DNA of 27,929 nucleotides from Tubiluchus corallicola (GCA_030141605.1 JAQGDQ010001724.1:1-27929), one strand, 5' to 3'; shown: positions 1 through 10,545, counted from the stretch's first letter. Notes: generated by a model not told the origin, from the letters alone. Numbers and translations: made by a program.

Positions 1-790
1 CTTAGTTTACAGTAAAGGTTACTTCACATAAATAGCAAATTAGTTTGCAGTAAAGGTTAGTTCACATACATAGTAAGTTAATTTACAGCAAAGGTTAGTT
101 CACATACACACTAACTTAGTTTAAAGTAAAGGTTAGTTCACATACTTAGTAAGTTAATTTACAGCAAAGGTTAGTTCACATACACATTAACTTAGTTTAA
201 AGTAAAGGTTAGTTCACACACTTAGTAAGTTAGTTTACAGCAAAGGTTAGTTCACATACACACTTACTTAGTTTAAAGTAAAGGTTAGTTCACATACTTG
301 GTAAGTTAATTTACAGTAAAGGTTAGTTCACATACATAGCAAATTAGTTTGCAGTAAAGGTTAGTTCACATACGTAGTAACTTAGTTTACAGTAAAGGTT
401 AGTTCACATACATAGAAAATTTGTTTGCAGTAAAAGTTAGTTCACATACATAGTAAGTTAATTTACAGCAAAGGTTAGTTCATATATGTGGTAACTTAAT
501 TTACAGTAAAGGTTAGTTCACATATGTGGTAACTTAATTTACAGCAAAGGTTAGTTCACATACGTAGTAACTTAATTTACAGCAAAGGTTAGTTCACATA
601 TGTGGTAACTTAATTTACAGAAAAGGTTAGTTCACATAAACAAACAGTAAAGGTTAGTTCACATACATAGCAAATTAGTTTGCAGTAAAGGTTAGTTCAC
701 ATACATAGTAAGTTAATTTACAGCAAAGGTTAGTTCACATATGTGGTAACTTAATTTACAGTAAAGGTTAGTTCACATACGTGGTAAGTT
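1..790 (-). repeat. 38-bp minisatellite in an NCKAP1 intron, copies of the exon-d donor region
   Basis: About 20 units with a 38-nt period, continuing past the left edge. Read on the minus strand, each unit is roughly AACTTACCAC, then GTATGTGAACTAACC, then TTTACTGTAAATT. The first part equals the last ten exonic bases of exon d and the second equals its 5' splice site and early intron. About a dozen copies keep GTATGTG; others read ATATGTG and have lost the donor GT. Each unit also holds CTAAC, which resembles a branch point. The unit is not a multiple of three and carries stops. Confidence 0.92.
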
Positions 791-917
791 GCTCTCGAGT
801 TTTCCTATAACTTTCCATTCCTGGTTTCTCCTGCTGATTTACAAGACGGTTTTTCTTATCTTTTTTCTTCCTGTTCACCACCTGGGCAATCTGTTGTGCA
901 CAATTCTTCGGCAAGAG
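781..917 (-). CDS. NCKAP1: NCKAP1 exon d
   Basis: The acceptor gttctcacag precedes CTC TTG CCG ([19 protein letters not shown]), phase 0. The exon includes the basic stretch RKKKDKKNR and [10 protein letters not shown], matching the lysine-rich loop of vertebrate NCKAP1. It ends ACCAC|GTATGT in phase 2. Translation beyond that donor stops after about four codons, which supports the donor. The 38-bp array starts at this very boundary. Confidence 0.9.
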
Positions 918-3900
918 CTGTGAGAACAATGAAAATGATGAAAACCTGCACAATGCTTACATTCCATGGCAACAACTACATAAATATCAACAAATGAACA
1001 TCATCAATTGACGCAGACATGAATAACAATGATCACTCATTAAACAATGTAAATACTTTACCTGATCACTCATTAAACAATGTAAATACTTTACCTGATC
1101 ACTCATTAAACAATGTAAATAGTTTACCTGATCACTCATTAAAAAATGTAAATACTTTACCTGATCACTCATTAAACAATGTAAATACTTTACCTGATCA
1201 CTCATTAAACAATGTAAATACTTTACCTGATCACTCATTAAACAATGTAAATACTTTACCTGATCACTCATTAAACAATGTAAATAGTTTAGCTGATCAC
1301 TCATTAAACAATGTAAATACTTTACCTGATCACTCATTAAACAATGTAAATAGTTTACCTGATCACTCATTAAACAATATAAATAGTTTACCTGATCACT
1401 CATTAAACAATGTAAATACTTTACCTGATCACTCATTAAACAATGTAAATACTTTACCTGATCGCTCATTAAACAATGTAAATACTTTACCTGATCGCTC
1501 ATTAAACAATGTAAATAGTTTACCTGATCACTCATTAGACAATGTAAATACTTTACCTGATCACTCATTAAACAATGTAAATAGTTTACCTGATCACTCA
1601 TTAAACAATGTAAATAGTTTACCTGATCACTCATTAGACAATGTAAATACTTTACCTGATCACTCATTAAACAATGTAAATAGTTTACCTGATCACTCAT
1701 TAGACAATGTAAATACTTTACCTGATCACTCATTAGACAATGTAAATACTTTACCTGATCGCTCATTAAACAATGTAAATACTTTACCTGATCACTCATT
1801 AAACAATGCTCATCACAGATATTAGTTATAATGCTCTTTGCCTCCTTGGCCATTTCATCAAGAAACATGTTAACAATGGATAGACTTCTGTCACCCATAT
1901 GATTACGCTGCAATAAAGAAATAATAAATAATCTTTATTTATTTAAAGTCGGCTTTTGGATGAACGATTAACGTTAGTTCAGAGAGCTTTTATCACCGAC
2001 CGTAAATAACAATGTACAACTACATAACAGAGACTATTATTACCCCACTTTTACCCTAAATACCGCGTGCCACACAGGGCAACAGCAGACACCATTTATA
2101 AAATTTTTCCATTCAAGGACAGCACCATTCAAACTAGCTCTTATAAGACCAATGACTTTTCTGCTACTGTATGAACACTGACATAACTAAACGATTACAA
2201 ATTAGATGCCGTTCTATTCAGCAGAATATCAGTTATCCGATCAAGCTACATGTTTTAAACATTTATTAGTGAATTTAATTGGATAAAATTGAAAAAATAC
2301 ATCACAGATTAATACACTATCACAAGAACACATCACAGATGAATAAACTATGACAAGAATACATCACAGATTAACACACTATCACAAGAACACATCACAG
2401 ATTAATACACTATCACACAAATACATCACAGATTAATATACTATCACAAGAACACATCACAGATGAATAAACTATGACAAGAACACATCACAGATTAATA
2501 CGCTATCACAAGAATACATCACAGATGAATAAACTATCACCAGAACACTCACAGATTAATACACTATAACACAAATACATCACAGATTTATACACTATCG
2601 CAAAAATACATCAGAGATTAATACACTATCACAATAATACATCACAGATTAATACACTATCACACAAATACATCACACATTAATATACTATCACAAGAAT
2701 ACATCACAGATTAACTATCACAAGAATACATCACAGATTAATACACTATCACAAGAATACATCACAGATGAATACACTATCACAAGAATACATCACAGAT
2801 GAATACACTATCACAAGAATACATCACAGATGAATACACTATCACAAGAATACATCACAGATTAACACACTATCACAAGAATACATCACAGATTAATACA
2901 CTATCACAAGAATACATCACAGATTAACACACTATCACAAGAATACATCACAGATTAACACACTATCACAAGAATACATCACAGATTAATACACTATCAC
3001 AAGAATACATCACAGATGAATACACTATCACAAAAATACATCACAGATTAATACACTATCACAAGAATACATTACAGATTAATACCCAATAATCAAGTTT
3101 GCAGTAGACTCACCTCCTCCGGACAAAGTTCATGAGTGCAGTTCATGAAGTGGGTACAGATTAATGGAAATGAAATTGTGTAACGCATCTGAGGTGGAAA
3201 CTCAATGCACATCTGAAACTGCTGCTCAAACAGTTTACTATAGAAACTGTAATGTAATAAATATCATGTTTAACATTTTACTTCACGATATTAACAGAAA
3301 TATGGTATTTAATGTATGTGTGTTTGCAGACTTAAACCATCTATGAGTCGGCAGAGTTAAAACTACATTATGATATTAACAGAAATATGGTATTTAATGT
3401 ATGTGTGTTTGCAGACTTAAACTGTCTATGAGTTGGCAGAGTTAAAACTACATTATGATATTAACAGAACTATGGTATTTAATGTATGTGTGTTTGCAGA
3501 CTTAAACTGTCTATGAGTCGGCATAGTTAAAACTACATTATGATATTAACAGAAATATGGTATTTAATGTATGTGTGTTTGCAGACTTAAACCGTCTATG
3601 AGTTGGCAGAGTTAAAACTACATTATGATATTAACAGAAATATGGTATTTAATGTATGTGTGTTTGCAGACTTAAACCGTCTATGAGTTGGCAGAGTTAA
3701 AACTACATTATGATATTAACAGAAATATGGTATTTAATGTATGTGTGTTTGCAGACTTAAACTGTCTATGAGTTGGCAGAGTTAAAACTACATTATGATA
3801 TTAACAGAACTATGGTATTTAATGTATGTGTGTTTGCAGACTTAAACTGTCTATGAGTCGGCATAGTTAAAACTACATTATGATATTAACAGAAATATGG

Positions 3901-6900
3901 TATTTAATGTATGTGTGTTTGCAGACTTAAACCTGTCTATGAGTCGGCAGAGTTAAAACTACATTATGATATTAACAGAACTATGGTATTTAATGCATGT
4001 GTGTTTGCAGACTTAAACTGTCTATGAGTCGGCAGAGTTAAAACTACATTATGATATTAACAGAAATATGGTATTTAATGCATGTGCGTTTGCAGACTTA
4101 AACTGTCTATGAGTCGGCAGAGTTAAAACTACATTATGATATTAACAGAAATATGGTATTTAATGCATGTGTGTTTGCAGACTTAAACTGTCTATGAGTC
4201 GGCAGAGTTAAAACTACATTATGATATTAACAGAAATATGGTATTTAATGTATGTGTGTTTGCAGACTTAAACCTGTCTATGAGTCGGCAGAGTTAAAAC
4301 TACATTATGATATTAACAGAACTATGGTATTTAATGTATGTGTGCTTGCAGACTTAAACCTGTCTATGAGTCGGCAGAGTTAAAACTACATTATGATATT
4401 AACAGAACTATGGTATTTAATGTATGTATGTTTGCAGATTTAAACTGTCTATGAGTCGGCATAGTTAAAACTACATTATGATATTAACAGAAATATGGTA
4501 TTTAATGTATGTATGTTTGCAGATTTAAACTGTCTATGAGTCGGCATAGTTAAAACTACATTATGATATTAACAGAAATATGGTATTTAATGTATGTGTG
4601 TTTGCAGACTTAAACTGTCTATGAGTCGGCAGAGTTAAAACTACATTATGATATTAACAGAAATATGGTATTTAATGTATGTGTGTTTGCAGACTTAAAC
4701 TGTCTATGAGTTGGCAGAGTTAAAACTACATTATGATATTAACAGAAATATGGTATTTAATGTATGTGTGTTTGCAGATTTAAACTGTCTATGAGTCGGC
4801 ATAGTTAAAACTACATTATGATATTAACAGAAATATGTATTTAATGCATGTGTGCTTGCAAACTTAAACTGTCTATGAGTCGGCAGAGTTAAAACTACAT
4901 TATGATATTAACAGAAATATGGTATTTAATGTATGTGTGCTTGCAGATTTAAACCGTCTATGAGTCGGCAGAGTTAAAACTACATTATGATATTAACAGA
5001 AATATGGTATTTAATGTATGTGTGTTTGCAGACTTAAACTGTCTATGAGTCGGCAGAGTTAAAACTACATTATGATATTAACAGAAATATGGTATTTAAT
5101 GTATGTGTGCTTGCAAACTTAAACTGTCTATGAGTCGGCAGAGTTAAAACTACATTATGATATTAACAGAAATATGGTATTTAATGTATGTGTGTTTGCA
5201 GACTTAAACTGTCTATGAGTTGGCAGAATTAAAACTACATTATGATATTAACAAAAATATGGTATTTAATGCATGTGTGCTTGCAGACTTAAACTGTCTA
5301 TAAGTTGGCAGAATTAAAACTACATTATGATATTAACAGAAATATGGTATTTAATGTATGTGTGTTTGCAGACTTAAACTGTCTATGAGTTGGCAGAATT
5401 AAAACTACATTATGATATTAACAGAAATATGGTATTTAATGCATGTGTGCTTGCAGACTTAAACTGTCTATAAGTCGGCAGAGTTAAAACTATATTATGA
5501 TATTAACAGAAATATGGTATTTAATGCATGTGTGCTTGCAGACTTAAACTGTCTATGAGTCGGCAGAGTTAAAACTACATTATGATATTAACAGAAATAT
5601 GGTATTTAATGTATGTGCTTGCAGACTTAAACTGTCTATGAGTTGGCAGAATTAAAACTACATTATGATATTAACAGAAATATGGTATTTAATGTATGTG
5701 TGCTTGCAGACCTAAACTGTCTATGAGTTGGCAGAATTAAAACTACATTATGATATTAACAGAAATATGGTATTTAATGCATGTGTGCTTGCAGACTTAA
5801 ACTGTCTATAAGTCGGCAGAGTTAAAACTATATTATGATATTAACAGAAATATGGTATTTAATGCATGTGTGCTTGCAGACTTAAACTGTCTATGAGTCG
5901 GCAGAGTTAAAACTACATTATGATATTAACAGAAATATGGTATTTAATGTATGTGCTTGCAGACTTAAACTGTCTATGAGTCGGCAGAGTTAAAACTACA
6001 TTATGATATTAACAGAAATATGGTATTTAATGCATGTGTGCTTGCAGACCTAAACTGTCTATGAGTTGGCAGAATTAAAACTACATTATGATATTAACAG
6101 AAATATGGTATTTAATGCATGTGTGCTTGCAGACTTAAACTGTCTATGAGTTGGCAGAATTAAAACTACATTATGATATTAACAGAAATATGGTATTTAA
6201 TGCATGTGTGTTTGCAAACTTAAACCATCTATGAGTTGGCAGAGTTAAAACTACATTATGATATTAACAAAAATACGGTATTTAATGCATGTGTGCTTGC
6301 AGACTTAAACTGTCTATAAGTCGGCAGAGTTAAAACTATATTATGATATTAACAGAAATATGGTATTTAATGCATGTGTGCTTGCAAACCAAAACTGTCT
6401 ATGAGTCGGCAGAGTTAAACTATATTACGATGCTTCTAGTAGTTTGTATCAGAAGCATGATTCTTCATGCTTCTGATACAAAGTAGAATGCACTAAAAAT
6501 TTGGTCGAATGGCTGTTTTTTGTTTTTTTTTTACTAATGAAATATTGTACTTTTATATTCTATCATCAAATTATCAAGAAAATGTTTAAAAATACTGAAA
6601 ATCTAATTTTATAATCCTGTATGCACTTTTCTGGTTAGAAACTAGAACTGCAATTGTAAAAAACTTGTATTTTCAAACTCTGGCTTGTGGAAGCAGTCAT
6701 TTTGCTTCGGGTTTATTCTTTTGCTAAGCACAGATCTTTGTGAGGAAGAGCCATCTACTGGATTTAAGCATAAGTTCAACGTGCTCTTGCAAAGTGCATA
6801 GCAACCAACATTCGTACGGTTGCTAAGTCTTTTGTACAGACACGACAAAAAACAATGGCTGACTTTAACAGTGATTTTCTCAAGGTTATGTTTTTTAGTG

Positions 6901-8453
6901 TGCAGCCTGCACCTCAACTTCAATGTGGATTATCTCAGCTTAGAAATAACACAGAGTGATGAACTTGGTATCAAAATGATCCTCAGGAAGCGGAGATTCA
7001 GGACATGTGAATAACTAGAAAAACTTAATTGCCAACTTATCGAGCTTTTTACCATGCAAGCACACATATAGCGTATTCACAAAATTTCAAGATTTATTTA
7101 TCTAGATTCTAGCCAATGTATGAACATTCAAACAATTACAAGTTGTGTAGCAATTAAATGTAACTTAATTACAATGACATGTATTTACGGCTGATTGGAC
7201 TTGAAGATGGTAATACAGCCGGTTAAAGTTCACCTGGAGAAAAATGGAAAAGAGTTGCAGCTGAAAAAAGGTAAGGGAAGGAAGACATAGACAAAGTTGT
7301 GTCAACGTACAAAATCTAACCCTAACTGAAAAATTGCTTTTTATTCATTATATGTGTGCTTGCATAGCAGAATCGTCCATAAGATGGTAATTAAGCTTTT
7401 CTAGCAATTCACACACACACACACTGAATCTCCACTTCATGTGGATCATTTTGATACCAAGCTCATCGCTCTATGTTATTTCTAAGCTGAGATAAACCAT
7501 GTTGAAGTTGAGGTGCAGGCTGTGCACTGAAAAACATAATCTTGAGAAAATGGCTGTTAAAGTCAGCCATTGTTTTTTGTCGTGTCTCTACAAAACATTT
7601 AGCAACCGCACAGATGTTGATTGCTACGGACTTTGCAAGAACACATTGAAGTTATGTTTAAATCCAGTAGATGGCTCTTCCTCACGAAGATCTGGGCTTG
7701 GCAACAGAAAAAACCCGAAGCAAAATGACAGCTTCCAGGAGTTATTGTCGGAGTTTGAATATACAAGTTTTTAACAATTGCAGTAATAGTTTCTAAAGAG
7801 CCATATATCTCCTTCCGAGAATCCCACCAGGCGCCGCTATAACGTTTTTTCTGCAGGCTGTTTGGTCAAATTTTCGAAAAAATCGCGAGTTGGGTCCGAG
7901 AAAATACTCGTTACGGGACGCCGTGGCCCTCTCACGAATTCTAAATACGCATACCGCACCCACCGCTGAACGGGTTATCTATTCATAGCCAGCACCACCC
8001 ATGGCCCGTTCTCGTTCTCCAGATCTCAGACGTATAACTTTTGCAAAAAACGGCCGAAAATGGCCATTTTTGGAGGTTTTTCGCCCCCCATTCGTCCCGG
8101 TGGGCCCGATTCGAAAAATAAACCCCCAATGGCACGACACTAAATCGAGACCTTTCGTTTGATGTACAGATCGTCGCAAATGGTGCCGTCGTCGAAGCTG
8201 TAGCCTCGAATATAAGATTCGAGGCTACAGCTTCGACGACGGCATATATATATATTAAGCCTATAGCAGTAGAATTAATATATACGATAAAAAACAAGGT
8301 TACAAACCAAAATAAGGACAAGTCAGATGTTTCTTGTAACATCTCATCCAGAGCATCAACCATTTTACTATGAAATGCAATCGTGTTCATCTGTTTAGCA
8401 AATTCCTTGTTGTCCTCCAGCATCATGGATGATTTTCCTACACTTGTGTAAGC
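781..8453 (-). CDS. NCKAP1: NCKAP1 (Nap1/Hem family), WAVE complex subunit, partial: four internal exons
   Basis: NCKAP1 is a core subunit of the WAVE regulatory complex; with CYFIP it controls Arp2/3-driven actin assembly at the membrane. Four minus-strand exons were assembled by splice site and phase: 8308-8453, 3114-3246, 1788-1907 and 781-917 (536 nt, about 178 codons). Their translations follow vertebrate NCKAP1 in order: AYTSVGK and [10 protein letters not shown], then [15 protein letters not shown], then [10 protein letters not shown] and [11 protein letters not shown], then [12 protein letters not shown]. Phases agree at each join (phase 2 between the first two, phase 0 at the next two). 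These exons match roughly the middle of the family's usual protein of about 1,100 residues. The N-terminal half should lie above 8453 but is not there; the C-terminal part should lie left of position 1. Introns are 5061, 1206 and 870 nt, each holding a different tandem array. Confidence 0.93.
1031..1806 (-). repeat. 33-bp minisatellite of tandem in-frame splice donors
   Basis: 23.5 units of 33 nt. On the minus strand each unit holds about 19 exonic bases ending GAGTGATCAG and 14 intronic bases starting GTAAAGTATTTAC. As protein each unit is [11 protein letters not shown] or the VNYL variant. Of 23 exon-end copies, 22 keep GT and one (near 1285) reads CAG|CTAAA. The last unit lacks a donor (SDH instead of SDQ). 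Because 33 is a multiple of three and neither strand has stops, long frames appear on both strands; the plus-strand frame at 1019-1825 is a repeat artefact. GTAAA/TTTAC and TGATCA form small palindromes in each unit. Confidence 0.95.
1788..1907 (-). CDS. NCKAP1: NCKAP1 exon c, end copied into an array of splice donors
   Basis: The acceptor tttattgcag precedes CGT AAT CAT ([10 protein letters not shown]), phase 0. Forty codons end in HCLMSDQ at CAG|GTAAAG, phase 0, and the next exon starts LLPKN, matching the vertebrate SDQ-LLPK join. The chosen end is the first of 22 in-frame CAG|GTAAA donors; the other 21 are spread downstream to position 1062, 33 nt apart. Reading through all units stays open until a stop at 987-989, so intron retention would add repeats and truncate the protein. 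Confidence 0.92.
1908..2295. other. Unique intron sequence next to the NCKAP1 exon-c acceptor
   Basis: About 390 nt of non-repetitive intron between the 31-bp array and the exon-c acceptor. I see no coding exon, RNA gene or mobile element in it. Confidence 0.6.
2296..3088. repeat. 31-bp minisatellite in an NCKAP1 intron
   Basis: About 25 units, consensus TACATCACAGATTAATACAC followed by TATCACAAGAA on the plus strand, with single-base variants and a few indels. It fills most of the 1206-nt intron and begins about 30 nt inside the exon-b donor. The unit shares the ten bases ATTAATCTGT (minus strand) with exon b, which may be chance. Confidence 0.95.
3114..3246 (-). CDS. NCKAP1: NCKAP1 exon b
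   Basis: The acceptor attacattacag and donor GAGGAG|GTGAGT bound 133 nt: one completing base plus 44 codons. The product runs [27 protein letters not shown], then [15 protein letters not shown], close to vertebrate NCKAP1. An 85-bp array ends about 40 nt before its acceptor and a 31-bp array begins about 30 nt after its donor. The plus-strand reading frame at 3164-3346 is a shadow of this exon. Confidence 0.93.
3284..6430. repeat. 85-bp satellite array, about 37 copies
   Basis: The period is exactly 85 nt in most copies (for example the tatggtattt motif at 3302, 3386 and 3471). Landmarks in each unit are GATATTAACAGAAATATGG, TTGCAGACTTAAACTGTC and TATGAGTCGGCAGAGTTAAA. Variants cluster: TGTTTGCAG is commoner on the left and TGCTTGCAG with GGCAGAATT on the right, as expected from local array turnover. 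It lies in the 5.06-kb intron between exons a and b and stops about 40 nt from the exon-b acceptor. A perfect hairpin marks its right end. Confidence 0.97.
6443..6482. repeat. Perfect 18-bp hairpin at the edge of the 85-bp array
   Basis: The left arm TTTGTATCAGAAGCATGA (6443-6460) and its exact reverse complement (6465-6482) are separated by the 4-nt loop TTCT. It sits just outside the last 85-bp unit. Confidence 0.9.
6636..7795. mobile_element. Imperfect inverted repeat, two arms of about 370 bp, probable transposon copies head to head
   Basis: The arms at about 6636-7001 and 7424-7795 are reverse complements with scattered differences over their whole length, around a spacer of about 420 nt. 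The 6642-6923 minus frame and the 7499-7774 plus frame encode related 91-93 residue products (shared [27 protein letters not shown]). I do not recognise this protein and the frames may be carried passively. The region lies inside an NCKAP1 intron. Two insertions of one element, or one element with very long terminal inverted repeats, both fit. Confidence 0.7.
7800..8243. mobile_element. GC-rich island ending in a perfect 27-bp hairpin
   Basis: About 440 nt with clearly higher GC than its surroundings begins where the previous inverted repeat ends. At its right end, 8185-8211 and 8217-8243 are exact reverse complements (27 bp, loop ATAAG), followed by a TA-rich run. Abrupt composition change plus a terminal hairpin suggests an inserted element of unknown class. 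The minus-strand frames here are not convincing genes. It lies in the NCKAP1 intron just downstream of exon a. Confidence 0.5.
8308..8453 (-). CDS. NCKAP1: NCKAP1 exon a (AYTSV exon)
   Basis: The acceptor ...tttttctag precedes GCT TAC ACA (AYTSVGK), phase 0. The exon ends TTATTTTG|GTTTGT in phase 2. Joining TG to the first T of the next exon gives Cys, so the join reads SLF-C-FYSKLF, as in the vertebrate protein (SIFCFYS). A rival donor 3 nt downstream (TTT|GTAACC) would leave the next exon out of frame. No exon coding for the segment expected just before AYTSV was found upstream. Confidence 0.9.
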
Positions 8454-9667
8454 CTAGAAAAATAATTATTACCATTCATAATAAGGCTGAGAGGGTTAAC
8501 CGTTTAAATGTTTAACCGACTGTTAACTGGCGTAAGGGTTCAGAAAACCACTAACCGTTTAAACGTTACTTAGCCAAGTTTTCTACCTATCCGCTGAGAT
8601 AGTTAACAGTTTAAACGTTTAACCATCCGCTAACTGATTTAAGTTTAGAAAATCACTAAAGTTTAACAGTTACTTAGTCAAGTTTTCTACGTATTCATAT
8701 TAATGAAACCTTGTATCTTTTCTGAGTTGGCGCATGCAGTTAGCAATGTCCCGCTTACGTAAAATTGTACTATTTACAACATTGTTTCATTTAATCTGGT
8801 TGCCTAAGAAGCATCTAAATGGTAAATTGTAAAAAGTTTTTCACTCGCGTATATTACGAGGATGCCGCCATGTTGGCGCATGCTAGATTTGAACCCCACC
8901 TCTTACTCGTGCAAGGAATGAATGAATGAATATATGATGTCATCGGGAACGGATAACCAACTGCAATTAATAACATTTAAACGGTTTGTTAAAAAGCCTA
9001 ATTGCCTCAGCCCTGATCCTAACCGGTCAGTGAGAAAGATTTACAACATTCAGCTTTGTGACACTTTTGCATGATATAAAATATCATCATTGATCAAGCA
9101 ATAATTCATCAAAAATGCATAAACAAACATTTAAAGTTATCATAAATCAAAATCAATAATCAAACAAATTAATTGTAGTACTAAAACAAATTAGCATAGT
9201 ACATTACAATTATTAACCTAGTTGGGAAATGAAAATGAAATATTTGGTCAGCCGAAGTGTTGAACCTACAAAATAAAACTTTTGTGTTACACAACTGTAT
9301 TGTTTAGGAAACAATTTGATGATATACTTTTTGTTATGCAGTTGTGCCATAATGAATGTTTTTTTAACACTTAGACTTAACAGAAACTTGTAGTATCTTA
9401 GGGAGGTGCTGCCATCTTTTGGCTGTAAAATCAAACATATTCAAACAAAATGATCTATACAGTATTGTGATGCAACAAAATCACTGACATCACCAGGTTG
9501 GAGATATATTACTAAACAAACTCTGTACTTTGTTAATCCCTCATAATATTAGAATTTATAATCTGTCAACAAATGAACTCGTTTTATCAGCTTCTTCATG
9601 GCAATTAACGTTCAGCCAGATAAAGAATTTTTTTATCGGGTTCACATGACAGTGGGCTTATACAAGA
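8454..9667. other. Gap without exons between NCKAP1 and the rearranged VWA8 segment
   Basis: Both strands were read for the missing NCKAP1 upstream exon and for the VWA8 exon expected after LIGGK. Neither was found. The interval holds the repeat relic described above and AT-rich sequence. The small minus frame at 9213-9434 has no recognisable similarity and looks like noise. Confidence 0.6.
8486..8699. repeat. Two diverged 107-bp direct repeats, part of a probable transposon relic to about 9015
   Basis: Units 8486-8592 and 8593-8699 align with roughly 80 percent identity (GCTGAGA, GTTAACNGTTTAAA, AGTTTTCTAC). Sequence related to the start recurs inverted at the far end (AAACGGTTTGTTAA and CCTCAGCCCTG near 8978-9015), which suggests degenerate terminal inverted repeats. 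I found no matching target-site duplication. Confidence 0.45.
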
Positions 9668-10446
9668 TAATGTCTAATTCTTGCACTGATTATCTTCTGC
9701 TCTCGTGGCTATGCCGCTAGGTAATTGGCCATTGGCCCCTTGCACTGGGCCAATGATATTGCTTCCCCCTTTCCTATATAAGCACTTGCAGTGTTAGCAG
9801 GATTAGAAAGCCGATTCTGTCTGATTAAATTGTGGTGTGTCTCCTTACACTTAGAAAAAATTTAGTCATTATCAACAGTCAATTTTTAATTTTAATTAAA
9901 TTATAGCTTTAAGTTAAATGCCAGTTGGGAATAAATACATCGTTTTTCTTGCACGCAAAATACTGGTGTGGGAATTCAAAATTATATGTTTTTAAACAGT
10001 TAAGTTCCGCCATTATATATATAGTCGGGCCCCCCTAATTTTTTTTGGTGCATGACGCCCCTGGGCTCAGAATGTGACCATAGTGTGGCCGATACTCACA
10101 ACCCTAAAAAAGCTTATTCTTGCTCAGAAGATATTTCAAGATATGCACTTTTTAATTTCTTTTGGACTGCAACCAATTTACTATACTGTTTTCTGTCTTT
10201 CATGTAAATGAAATGAGAAGTTGATTTTGAGACAGAATTGAAGTAATTTATTGCATCTGAAACATGAAGCAGACACATTACATGTTTTGGAGACTACTTT
10301 GTTTACAGCTGAATGTAGTGTGTTTGCTGCTGTACAGTTGTTTTTGTTTCAAATTAATGTTTCAAAACTGGAATGATCCATAATGCAAGTCATTTTTCTG
10401 AATGATAACATTGGTTCTTGGGAGCCAGACTGTAGCTAATGTGTTT
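9668..10446 (+). repeat. Left arm of a 779-bp inverted repeat
   Basis: It pairs base for base, as far as I can read, with the reverse complement of 12923-13701. Both arms are exactly 779 nt, so no net indel separates them. The arm holds a TATA-like box (CCTATATAAG near 9773) in an LTR-like context that starts TGTCTAATTC, and a hAT-like terminus (reverse complement CAGGGGCGTCATGCACC, ending near 10062). It may be a composite mobile element. Five bases TCTAA occur on both sides in the VWA8-consistent order, a weak hint of a target duplication. Confidence 0.95.
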
Positions 10447-10545
10447 GTCTAATTAAATTCAGAAATTTATTAAATCATGGTAATCACTAATGAAGACTTG
10501 CCATGTGCAGTGACATTTTGTGAGGTAATTATCTGACTTTTCTAG

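Noticed and set aside
1019-1825. Plus-strand 268-residue frame of [11 protein letters not shown] repeats
   Set aside because: It is the antisense of the 33-bp array. A stop-free unit whose length is a multiple of three is open on both strands; the minus strand has the real exon and splice sites.
2296-3088. CRISPR-like regular repeats
   Set aside because: The arrays are uninterrupted tandem repeats without unique spacers, in a eukaryotic intron.
7979-8307. Minus-strand frames over the GC-rich island, one running on from exon a
   Set aside because: NCKAP1 similarity stops at the exon-a donor at 8308; beyond it the frame crosses intron and hairpin sequence.
9671-9849. A complete LTR retrotransposon in the 779-bp arm
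   Set aside because: A TG start and TATA-like box are suggestive, but no matching second LTR, primer-binding site or coding region was found.
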